Assembly: GCA_033064195.1 (NCBI GenBank)
Contig: JARBJD010000257.1
Span: forward strand, 44,529-108,528
Source: Blattamonas nauphoetae
Lineage: Eukaryota > Preaxostyla > Oxymonadida
DNA length: 64,000 bases
Direction of reading: 5' to 3'
A program made the position numbers and the translations under genes. How positions within the stretch are numbered: the stretch's first letter is position 1; each line of letters begins with the position of its first letter. Shown here piece by piece: positions 12,101 through 19,008 of this stretch. The notes under the pieces were generated by a model, which was not told where the DNA came from, did no database searches, and saw nothing but the letters and a program-made list of their open reading frames with translations.

Positions 12101-13512
12101 GAGGGAGTCTGACGATTGGTGGGACAACGATGAATCTTGTGTCTTCAACCACTCCACTCTTCTCAACAGAATCTGGGTCGCTAATTGTTGAAGAATCGTG
12201 CTCAATCACTCATCCTGCCTCATCGCGCACAGCACCGCTTTTCTCTATCTCGGGTGGATCAGCGAGTCTGACCTCGACGACGATCCCACGAATCACACTC
12301 TCGTCATCGAACAGTTTGATTTCAGTTTGTGGAAGTGGATCGTTGAGTATTTGCGATATTGACTTTGACTCGATGGAGAATTCTGGATCAGGAGCAGTTC
12401 TTCACTTCTCTTCGTCTGGATGTCTTTCTCTGAACAGAGTGAATCTGAATGGAAGCAGATGTGGCTCGTCTGGGAAGGGTCGAAGTCTGTTCATCTCTCG
12501 TTCTGATGCGTTCACGTTGGACAACCTGCACTTGAGAGATGTTTCTGTCACGCAACCCACATCGTTAGGAACGCACGAGATCTTGATTGAAGGGACATCA
12601 CTGGAGTCAGCAGCTTGTTCGGATTGGAAGACATTTGTTGGATCGGACTCGTCATTATTGACACGCAGCACGATTGTGGAGAATTGGTTTGAAAACAGAG
12701 AAAATTCGTCGCTGAGTGTTCCGATTGCATATTTGATATTTGGACGCACGACAGGTGCTGTTCACGTCAAAACCGATTTCTGGGATCATCCGAATTGTGG
12801 AACCGAACAGCTTCCTTGCTCGACTCTCCTCACCGCTCACAACAAGCTAACTGAGGCAAACCAGGCAATCATTCTTGAATCAGACGCTTCACTCTCTTCC
12901 TCCCTCTTCGCTAAATCGGCAGGTTCTGTGATCTCTTCGGAGTCGTCTTTGTTTGTGGTGTCGCTGACATCGTCGGCACAATTCAGTGTTGAGCCATCGA
13001 CCTCTCTGACTCTGACGAATCACATTGTGTCTCTTCCTGACGCCATCACCAAAACAGTCTTTCTTGTCTCAGCTGGAACGCTCTCCCTCTCCTCTCTCGA
13101 CTTTCGAACATCCGCAGTGTCTCAATCATCAACTGCACCACTCTTCTCTGTCTCTTCTGGCTCGCTCATTCTGACAGAGACATGCATGCTCTTCACTCAA
13201 ATCCTCCAACAGGCCTCGTCGAGTGTGATCGAACAAAACGGAGGGAAAGTGGAAATGAGAACGTGCTCAATCGTGAATGTCTCGAAAGTGTCAGGCGATG
13301 GAAGTGTGGTGCACTCAACGCTCGCATCAGCCAAAGACTCCCTAAGCGTTGATGGATGCTCGTTCTTGTCGTGTTCATCGAGTGGAAAGGGAGGAGTGAT
13401 CTTCGTGTCGTGTGGTTCATCTGTCCCATCCTCCAATCTGATCGTTAGATCGACTTTTGACAGTTCATGTTCGTGTGGATCATCGGAAATGTCCAGCGAA
13501 TGCATAACTTAA
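6187..13512 (+). CDS. Giant secreted beta-helix (Pmp-like) protein, 2441 residues
   Basis: Single open frame of 2441 codons ending in TAA. A signal peptide begins at the second Met (6235, MNAILTVVLLTIIP...), so 6235 is a better start than 6187. The body is a long series of short Ser/Thr/Asn-rich strands with Cys ends and GNGGAL/KWGGAIY-type turns, typical of right-handed parallel beta-helices. At least three spaced modules carry an HPNCGT..LPCST signature. The order of blocks matches the opposite-strand gene at 1-5207. Around residues 137-160, a GTATCG...TTTCAG stretch (6619-6655) could be a 37-nt intron, but removing it breaks the frame, so I keep it as coding. The protein stops within a module, without the C-terminal part seen in the 29.4-37.9 kb relative and without a membrane anchor. 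Likely secreted; function unknown. Confidence 0.85.
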   Translation: MKKSGRNKVLGEQELKMNAILTVVLLTIIPTSHPKTFEENSGPSLNRLLITSCADISLSSSTPNCLHLSTSTWIASTIRLASKDVSVIGSEQTIIATVSGKQLADNHRNHCDSDSSANCPSSSVFTIQNTTLSLASLTFDLVSGIVVFVHFILHFRTTKPGFLACVLSELEFSCFGRIGGLPCGCAVSPFKLVPSTFDSESSCSLTVSLCMLKNSGNQIGSVLEIDPALPPTESISMSLSSIHLDSQTLTSNSGLSFSSSPSEYGLTNDCQIQSVVSDCQFFNLSSNPAHPTSLSFRWLRERIVGCEVRCVVKSMEGTLTTRLGKQNEFLIQNSSLLECVNEEETETTKSYDYLPEITSSAQRINHGSEFTHYVFQGCTIKATNMTSSFVLITLNPITGNVKFVGCSFEVECHAQHITLVSATAVRANKVKCLIDTCTFKFWRETETSTGNNQISLFNFQEVCIVSSTFSPPTSKFSSARAVSLSNPVSFLFFSNTSFVRQTSNGNGGALNLPFSLIRFFHCHFDGNKANQGGAVSTASIYHYFTSCTFTRNEATKWGGAIYSGYLLRLRMFDCHFDQNQASWKYENDQTQLAHYRGNDIFAYSSIWNGMDGTTVFGCTSTSETPKYGYFSSNSNNGVHPQDDILLPSPSGSSFSNVFFVEAGESGMCSEGDPCGSVGAALSELSTDPSLINLGNGIFEEDTLDISKRVELRGLGFFVNTSTFTTLKTSCVVSGGGNVTLMSLSLKPTDSSSTILAMQSTSQSFLSNVKIECISGHLAPLLSFSSGTSTVHSSWLSSIKMENHAAIEITGSASVTFHAAWFMEIARVSGNGGSCIDSSTSGVISFIQTNMAHCSSSGRAGCLDLIASSSNSQVIFNKILFTKNTVTASISLFGNDIAHTSFVPSKISTISNCRSLSALPHILVNNTFESNLVCSTLFFTSNGIDHPFATDFEQGVPLSWFRGFREEIDAMMESSTEVLLRISDPQTFTPFEITRKTVAFMGCSLTPKFYDRRLVFVGVSGYLRFASTAMTFSNAPTVIPFVVAPTAKRLLMQTLSITLSGSQQNVPFVQCNGGTLCFDRVIFSTSSGLILTGCSMMECSVTSIEFLASSIENVTSDEDGAVFHATNCSFKSESSSFKKCRARNGGAVAIELSGSKSILITHESTSAFATTFSECVAVGESSSGSNSLGRGGALFVSGTSTHSTPILFNSSSTNHARFEGNIADLGMDLFITSDLFNGKETDAIDSFGGGSMSADDHVAIEDRPSSDSEWIGLLIPTPKVSVNGSITEIMTGLSGQDVESCKWTSTFCATLGYGMKHLTKKYSTGELFPQSIQFVWNMTYDETGVVVNDQDVSVSGTTTKNAKTAEVLRTIVEIVESTTASSLFTIKNHSKLSVSGLDLRAIGKCGLFDLEADGDCLIVSDVGVVCSDGTEYWKALIKSSGRPVSIDSCTFNTSNGGPATLTHPLIQLVSPSTDVVPLAAITLRSVRISSFRSTRMIVEIDTDGPISVLNTLFSSCSSSSEMNGKVIHVKTSNLDKSITKERWSGSVVEGVEASWFYGQDRSLASTSGLFELSLLLMLGDGPSDTVLVSSNAHSSPHINCGSSALPCSTFEASLRSSTNHSIHSIVIAQPSLLELRFVTESSLTIQSQTGKQVLALQTLAQFGVDDDSTVLLLSSLEMPIDPTCSSSPVFLVSNGELHLSSSQISTNSLALLHSDVITLIKVLNAGTLQLTDSSIQNIQFTNPKQGTTIFLENDARIVKDSSSIFSAISSNGTGSLLFVCSDNLSQTATTSPLLDFNSTIPLPTNTLFSETEKNRFFGREGSDEWSLLYFWHPHTSGSVHINTAGQDHPNCGTKPLPCSSIVESQSKLKGEQKSMNLDTKSTLSSELVSTTTEWTLTQSSGCCLWFEGEGQLKISKSTPSKLTLSEITMEFGTLKEARTSAVMLIEEGWMILSLCEIGDGLSEIGISVGRVCGGSLTIGGTTMNLVSSTTPLFSTESGSLIVEESCSITHPASSRTAPLFSISGGSASLTSTTIPRITLSSSNSLISVCGSGSLSICDIDFDSMENSGSGAVLHFSSSGCLSLNRVNLNGSRCGSSGKGRSLFISRSDAFTLDNLHLRDVSVTQPTSLGTHEILIEGTSLESAACSDWKTFVGSDSSLLTRSTIVENWFENRENSSLSVPIAYLIFGRTTGAVHVKTDFWDHPNCGTEQLPCSTLLTAHNKLTEANQAIILESDASLSSSLFAKSAGSVISSESSLFVVSLTSSAQFSVEPSTSLTLTNHIVSLPDAITKTVFLVSAGTLSLSSLDFRTSAVSQSSTAPLFSVSSGSLILTETCMLFTQILQQASSSVIEQNGGKVEMRTCSIVNVSKVSGDGSVVHSTLASAKDSLSVDGCSFLSCSSSGKGGVIFVSCGSSVPSSNLIVRSTFDSSCSCGSSEMSSECIT

Positions 13513-14948
13513 CCTCACCCCCTGTTCCTCGTCAAGACTCTTTAGAAGTCGTTAAAACTCCGCCGCTCTTTTTCGATTGGGATCTCAGTTTCACGTTGGA
13601 CGATCCCGAAACAGAAGCTGAAGAAACCACAGAATCACGTGATGGTGTTTTAGAGATTGACGAAATCACTGATTCGTATCAGCTACATCCAGAAACACCA
13701 GAGTCAACTCACCACCAACATCTTCCCTACCCAACCAACAAAAGAGTTTCGGTTGATTCCAGACTAATGTCAGCTCGCCAAAAACCAGATCTGGACATCA
13801 AAAGACGAAAATCAACAATGGACGACATAGCCCCGGTTATCCACTCCGCAAGGTCCAAAACCCGCACGGAATCGCGTCGAATGGAAGAAGTGATCCGCCA
13901 TCTTGTTCGAACACCAGATCAGACGCTATTTGGGCAATTAGATACTATTTTATCGTCGTGGGAAAGTTCACCAAAGCAAACCGAAAAAGACACCCATTCT
14001 CCCCACAGCCAACACATATCGTCAAGTCGCGACGACTCCACATCTAATTTTGGCTCAACAAGGAGTGTCCATCATGACCCCCTAAATCCTTCCGCTCCAA
14101 ACACCCCGATCATTCTCCCACTTTCAAAAGAATCTCCTCTCACTAACTCTCACACTCAGCTCATCGAAGGACGTGACAATTCAGTCCTTTCAGCCACAAA
14201 ACGAAACGGAATGCAAGCAAATAGCCCGTCTTCGACACGGCGACTTGGACTTTTCATGTCGGATAGTCCTCAACTTAGATCCTCCCCAGAACCTTCTTTT
14301 TTATCACATTTACACGTATATGAACCTTTTTCAGTGTTTTCTCAGCACACGAACCTGTCTTTTCTCTCTACTCTCATCGGGAGCACTGCACGCATCGTGG
14401 AATGTTCTCTCGTCTCGATTCTTCATTGTAGTCAAAACAAAATCACCCGCACGCTTGTACCTGGACACAAACGGCGACCGAGCAAAGTTTGGTCTCGGTC
14501 TCGTCATTCATCACCCGGAATGCCCCTCGTTCCAGACGGCCCGTCATCCGGTTCTTCCTCGCCTCTGAATGGATCTATCCTCTCAGACATTCAACTTATG
14601 GTTCTCACTGCTCGCTGTGAGATTATATTCGTCGATCCGAACGAATGGCTCCGGTCTGTTGGTGTTTGGTGGAACTCGACCATGGAAGTGATAGACGCCC
14701 CTAATAAGCTCGCTCTTAGCGGTCCGACCTTCGATCTGACCTTAGGCGTTAATCCACAGACACCGCTGTTTTCCGGACGTGGTGCCCACGCCGAGCAGAA
14801 GACCAAAGTCCTTTCGCGTCGTGTATCGGCGGACACGTGGGCCAAGACGATCCGAAGCACAGTTGCGGATGTCGAAAGAGATCTTTCGGCTGTTTTGATG
14901 CAGTCTTTGTTTTCCAACCAACTTACCGCAGCGAGTTCGACGATTTAG
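13500..14948 (+). CDS. Hypothetical protein, Ser/Thr/Pro-rich, overlapping the end of the beta-helix gene
   Basis: A frame of 482 codons from ATG 13500 to TAG/TAA near 14948, in a different frame from the preceding gene and overlapping its last codons. The first half is low-complexity and charged (many Ser, Pro, Glu, Lys/Arg). The last 110 residues look more ordered (LRSVGVWWN, DTWAKTIRSTVADVERDL). No signal peptide or membrane segment. I do not recognise a family. The true start may lie further in, and a competing frame at 14173-14568 is also open and hydrophobic, so an exon boundary in the middle is possible. Its abrupt junction with the truncated beta-helix gene suggests a rearrangement near 13.5 kb. 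Confidence 0.45.
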   Translation: MHNLTSPPVPRQDSLEVVKTPPLFFDWDLSFTLDDPETEAEETTESRDGVLEIDEITDSYQLHPETPESTHHQHLPYPTNKRVSVDSRLMSARQKPDLDIKRRKSTMDDIAPVIHSARSKTRTESRRMEEVIRHLVRTPDQTLFGQLDTILSSWESSPKQTEKDTHSPHSQHISSSRDDSTSNFGSTRSVHHDPLNPSAPNTPIILPLSKESPLTNSHTQLIEGRDNSVLSATKRNGMQANSPSSTRRLGLFMSDSPQLRSSPEPSFLSHLHVYEPFSVFSQHTNLSFLSTLIGSTARIVECSLVSILHCSQNKITRTLVPGHKRRPSKVWSRSRHSSPGMPLVPDGPSSGSSSPLNGSILSDIQLMVLTARCEIIFVDPNEWLRSVGVWWNSTMEVIDAPNKLALSGPTFDLTLGVNPQTPLFSGRGAHAEQKTKVLSRRVSADTWAKTIRSTVADVERDLSAVLMQSLFSNQLTAASSTI

Positions 14949-15259
14949 GTGATCGTCTTCTAGGATAGATTTTTGGTTGTGTTCCATCAGTTTATTTCGT
15001 TTTCTTCGGAGTAAATGGTTATTTTCTCCATTTTTTTGTTTCGAAAACAACTATTTACAATCTTTCTACTCATCTTCATGTTGATCAAACCATTCCTTGT
15101 TGCGGAAAACACAAAAATGTATTCAGAATTTGGATCAATTGACAGATCTACCTTTTACTGTCAATTCGATCCGAAAAATGGAATGAAATACTGTTGATAG
15201 TCGTTGTCTTGCAGGCGGGGATTCTATGGGCATGATCATCAAGTCGTTTCAGTTATTCC
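14949..15259. other. Short A+T-rich spacer
   Basis: Spacer before the membrane-anchored beta-helix gene. I see no gene, repeat or RNA in it. Confidence 0.4.
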
Positions 15260-17365
15260 ATGCTGTTTGCTATATTATTCTCAACCCTGTATTCTCTGGT
15301 TGATATCTCCAATGTTATCCGTTCTGGCTCGAACTCGGATACTGAAGTTGTTCTGCTGCAAGACGACTATTTCTCTCGCAATTCGAAAATCATGGATCGA
15401 TGGATCTCCTTGAGAACCCCATCATCATCAAGCATCAGGGGGATTTTGGGAGAAATGCGAACCCTGTTTGATGTGATAAACTCCACATTATTTGTTGGAA
15501 AAGTGGACATTTGTGTTGATGGAGACTATCGCATCGCTGAAATGGAGAAGAACTCGTTCATCTCGATATCGAGCTGCACACTGGACATTGGGAGCGACAT
15601 GTCGCCGTTTCTTTCAAATGGAGGAGATATTGTTCTTACATGGATTTCCTTGACAGGCCCGTCACTTCTTCCTGAAATGGTCCTCTCCCCGACTCGCTCC
15701 TGCCATCTGACGGTGTGTGGGTGCACTATGGACTCAGTGACAGTTGGGGCATCACCAATCTTTGGATGTTCGTCATACACAGCTTCAATCACATCGTCCA
15801 AATTCTCGAATGTCGACCATGTGATTCTGCCCTCCCTCTCTCATGGACCAGAAAACACAGAACCTGTTGACATCCATCAATTCTGCATGGATTTCCCTGC
15901 CGCGAGACACCAGATGAACCTTGGCTCGTCGTCCTTCTGGAACGTGACCGATGACCTTTACGGGTCAATCACAGATGCCCCGATTTCGGGAAAGCCGTTC
16001 AAATTGAGCCATCTTCATCTTCGCTACTCCTATACACGGCGAGATCTTGCTTTATCCAACTCAGATCACTCAGTCGAATACATCTGCCAAGTCACCCTCC
16101 CTGCGATCATGGAGGATTGCCACTTTGCGGACATTGGTTATGGAAAATCGAGCAGTTTTGCCCTCAATATCTATATTGCGTCCCTCGTCGACGTCACCGT
16201 TCAATCGTGCACCTTCACCCGCTGCGGAAGTGGAAGTCTGGATGACATGGGTGTAGGAGCGTTCCGGATCTTCATTCCTTCTGTCGAGGACGATGACAAC
16301 ATTCCTCATGTTCTTGTCAAAGATTGCAGCGTTGTGGAATGTGGAGGTGGTATTTGCACCGTTCAAATCAACTACGAAAAAGCCTCTCTCGAATTAAACA
16401 ATCTTGTTTTCAAGGATTGCCTACCATGTTACCAGGAGCTCTATGTGATGGGTGGATCCGAGAATCAGAATGTGGATCGTGAAGTCGTCATCAAGAACTG
16501 TTTGTTCGAGAATTGCACCACTGAAAAAGCCCACGGGCAAATTGACACCCATATGATGGGCTGCTGTTTCGTCTATCATCCTGGACCTGTCACTGTTTGC
16601 GACAAGACGACATTTCGGAACTGCAAAGGACTCCGTTTTGGATCGATTTTCTCGTGTGACAGTCTGACGATGAAGCAAGTTTCTTTTGAAGGCTGTGAAT
16701 CAACCAAGTCGAGTGGAGCAGGAGTCATCTGGACGAACAAGCTGTACATGGAAGACGTGCTCTTGTCGAACTGTCGAGCACCTACTCTCCCAAATGGATT
16801 ATTAATCCAACTGTCGTTCAATTTCAAAGAATCTATTCCAAGGTTTGAAGTTAGGAACAGCGAGAAGAGCTATGAAGTGAAGAATTGCTACATTGAGCAC
16901 GATGACAGTGGAGATTTCGACCATCTGGACATTCTGTTTTCGATTGACGCGTCGGACTTGAAGGATGGCAGACTGGATCCGTCGAAGATCACGAACCTGC
17001 ACAGCAACACAGATAAGTTCATTGTTGGAGTGACGACATCAGGATATTCTGGTGAAGGAAACGAAGAGATTCCTGCATTCGAGGACGAATCAGCGACAGT
17101 CGCGAAGGAAGGACCAGATCCTCGTACCAAAGAAGAAACTGAAGAACCAGGAGACGATCCAGAAGGTCCGAAATTGCCGATTTGGGCGCTGGTCGTAATA
17201 ATTGTGGGCTCTGTGGTGATTGTCGCTGCTGTCGTCATCATCATCGTGGTTGTGGTTGTCGTTAACAAGAAAAAGGAGGCAAAGAAAGTAACGGATGATT
17301 CAGCTCCATCTGGAAATGAAGGGATGGGACACGAGATGGAGGCGCAGGACACCTCAAATGAATAA
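15260..17365 (+). CDS. Membrane-anchored beta-helix surface protein, 701 residues
   Basis: Starts with a short hydrophobic leader (MLFAILFSTLYSLV). The ectodomain of about 590 residues has repeated Cys-ended strands (ISSCTLDIG, VQSCTFTRCGSG, VKDCSVVECGGG, IKNCLFENC), as in parallel beta-helix proteins. An acidic Glu/Pro/Asp-rich linker follows. Near residue 635 comes one strong transmembrane helix (WALVVIIVGSVVIVAAVV...), then a KKK stop-transfer and a 40-residue acidic cytosolic tail ending at TAA. This gives a clear type I membrane topology. It shares fold style with the giant proteins but is far shorter and anchored, so it may be the surface-retained form of the family. Role unknown; ligand binding or adhesion is inferred. 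Confidence 0.8.
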   Translation: MLFAILFSTLYSLVDISNVIRSGSNSDTEVVLLQDDYFSRNSKIMDRWISLRTPSSSSIRGILGEMRTLFDVINSTLFVGKVDICVDGDYRIAEMEKNSFISISSCTLDIGSDMSPFLSNGGDIVLTWISLTGPSLLPEMVLSPTRSCHLTVCGCTMDSVTVGASPIFGCSSYTASITSSKFSNVDHVILPSLSHGPENTEPVDIHQFCMDFPAARHQMNLGSSSFWNVTDDLYGSITDAPISGKPFKLSHLHLRYSYTRRDLALSNSDHSVEYICQVTLPAIMEDCHFADIGYGKSSSFALNIYIASLVDVTVQSCTFTRCGSGSLDDMGVGAFRIFIPSVEDDDNIPHVLVKDCSVVECGGGICTVQINYEKASLELNNLVFKDCLPCYQELYVMGGSENQNVDREVVIKNCLFENCTTEKAHGQIDTHMMGCCFVYHPGPVTVCDKTTFRNCKGLRFGSIFSCDSLTMKQVSFEGCESTKSSGAGVIWTNKLYMEDVLLSNCRAPTLPNGLLIQLSFNFKESIPRFEVRNSEKSYEVKNCYIEHDDSGDFDHLDILFSIDASDLKDGRLDPSKITNLHSNTDKFIVGVTTSGYSGEGNEEIPAFEDESATVAKEGPDPRTKEETEEPGDDPEGPKLPIWALVVIIVGSVVIVAAVVIIIVVVVVVNKKKEAKKVTDDSAPSGNEGMGHEMEAQDTSNE

Positions 17366-17592
17366 TCTGAACCGCAATAATTCTCACCCCACCAAACTTG
17401 TAAGCTATCGACTCACCCACCCGCCTATTAAGCTGTGGACTGGCATTCAAACCCCTGCCCGTTCTTTTTTTTACCACTTTCTTTAATCATTGGTATCAGT
17501 AGGGTGTGGTGTGTCGGAACAACCTAAAAGACACCCCTTCAACAGAGTTCTGTTATTTATTGCTTTTTTTGAAAGTCGAGTCGTAACTATGA

Positions 17593-18666
17593 ATGAAGGG
17601 TCTGATCTTCATGAAAACACGTACCGTCACAAATAAAACGACAATTGATTATTCTTATTCACCCCCAGTGGATCAGGATGTTGTTCCACTTTTATTCCTG
17701 AAAATGGATCCAAGTTTCATCAATACAATCGAAGAATTCTCTCCTCTTTTCATCTCACTGATTTACTTCCTGAAAGAAGGAAAATATCTCGATAACCAAG
17801 CCATCAGACAGGCATGCACTCTTCTCGAGACGCTCACACATCGTACCCACCGATTGTTCACTGGGGTCAAGTTGCTTTGTGCGCTTGTTCCAAAACAAGA
17901 CCATTCGTACGCTGGTTTTACGGAATCTCTCGTGTTACTCCTCACATATCCCGACGAAACTCTTTTTCAGGCCACTCTCTCATTTCTGCATACAGTTATA
18001 TGTAGTAACACTGTTTCGACTCACTTCAAGTTTCAATCAACAGGATTCTTCGCACTCCTCCCAAAAGCCTTCTACACACGTGATCTGCATCTATCAACAC
18101 AATCTGAACTGATGTTGATGCATATCGTCTCAGTGTTCCTGTACATATCACATCCAAACCTGATCAAAGCCATCTGTCAAGAAGAGATTGTCTCGATCGA
18201 CACAGTTCGGAGAACATTCATTGACAACTTTCTTCATCCAGTCAAGCCCTTTCTCGAATTTGTCTGCCGGAATCGACGCCGAATCGAGAATTCTCAACGT
18301 GCCTGGTTTTTTTCGGACCTTCTCGCGAATTTGTACAGATACTCTCTGGAACTGGAACAGATGACACAATCTGCACTCCCTTTGTCTCTTCCACTGACAT
18401 GTACCGACTGCCTCGCTTTCTTCGAGTCACACAACAGGAATATCGACCTTCTTCGGGGTGTGATGGTTGGAAGAGATCCAAATTTGAGAAAAAATCTCGA
18501 TTATCAGAGGCGACGTAAACAGATTGTGGAAAAACTGTGCCAAGAAGGACTTTTGGACGAAGCGGAGCTTCATTTTGATAAAACCGGGTTTGAATGCTAC
18601 GAAGGCCGTGATGTCTACTTTGGAAGGCTCTTGATTCACACGTTGGGTGGGAATCTCTCGTATTGA
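17593..18666 (+). CDS. Alpha-helical repeat (armadillo/HEAT-like) protein, 357 residues
   Basis: Single open frame ending in TGA. Mostly amphipathic helices of leucine, phenylalanine and serine with short loops, no signal peptide and no clear membrane segment. Blocks such as TLSFLHTVICS...FFALLPKAF resemble SLSFLDVTFS...IELLPQLF in the 26.5-29.3 kb gene, so it is probably a distant member of the same helical-repeat family. The start could instead be the Met at 17608 or 17704. It is the only family member here on the plus strand and ends about 85 bp from the tail of the convergent neighbour. Function unknown. Confidence 0.7.
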   Translation: MKGLIFMKTRTVTNKTTIDYSYSPPVDQDVVPLLFLKMDPSFINTIEEFSPLFISLIYFLKEGKYLDNQAIRQACTLLETLTHRTHRLFTGVKLLCALVPKQDHSYAGFTESLVLLLTYPDETLFQATLSFLHTVICSNTVSTHFKFQSTGFFALLPKAFYTRDLHLSTQSELMLMHIVSVFLYISHPNLIKAICQEEIVSIDTVRRTFIDNFLHPVKPFLEFVCRNRRRIENSQRAWFFSDLLANLYRYSLELEQMTQSALPLSLPLTCTDCLAFFESHNRNIDLLRGVMVGRDPNLRKNLDYQRRRKQIVEKLCQEGLLDEAELHFDKTGFECYEGRDVYFGRLLIHTLGGNLSY

Positions 18667-18750
18667 AGATGAGCAGACTCTTTTGAAGACTCATGGAGTT
18701 CGTTTTCAATTGGTTTCATTTCACGAAATTAGCGATTCGTTTTATTCTGA

Positions 18751-19008
18751 TTATTCAGAGCGAGATTTGTGATTTTTCCGCTTTTGCAGAACGTGAGCAG
18801 AATGAAGAGACAGTTGAGTGAATCGAGAAATGACATCAACGCCACAGTAGGTGGAACGAGTGGCCTCTTCCAAATGGGTTGTGTCCTCTCCCAGTCTTGT
18901 TGACTTCTGGGGAAGCTGTGTAAGTTCGAGTCCATCTCTGAGTCCTTCTCGTTCCAATCTCTGCATCAATAATCCCCCTCTGCCAGCTGTTTCGGATGGG
19001 AATCCACG
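18751..19008 (-). pseudogene. In-frame tail beyond the TGA of the neighbouring helical-repeat gene
   Basis: After the TGA at 19009-19011 the same minus-strand frame stays open for 85 codons to a TGA at 18751. It reads as ordinary protein (MQRLEREGLRDGLEL...). It is either the real C-terminus, cut off by one nonsense base (or a misread base), or chance. Its composition favours the former. Confidence 0.4.
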
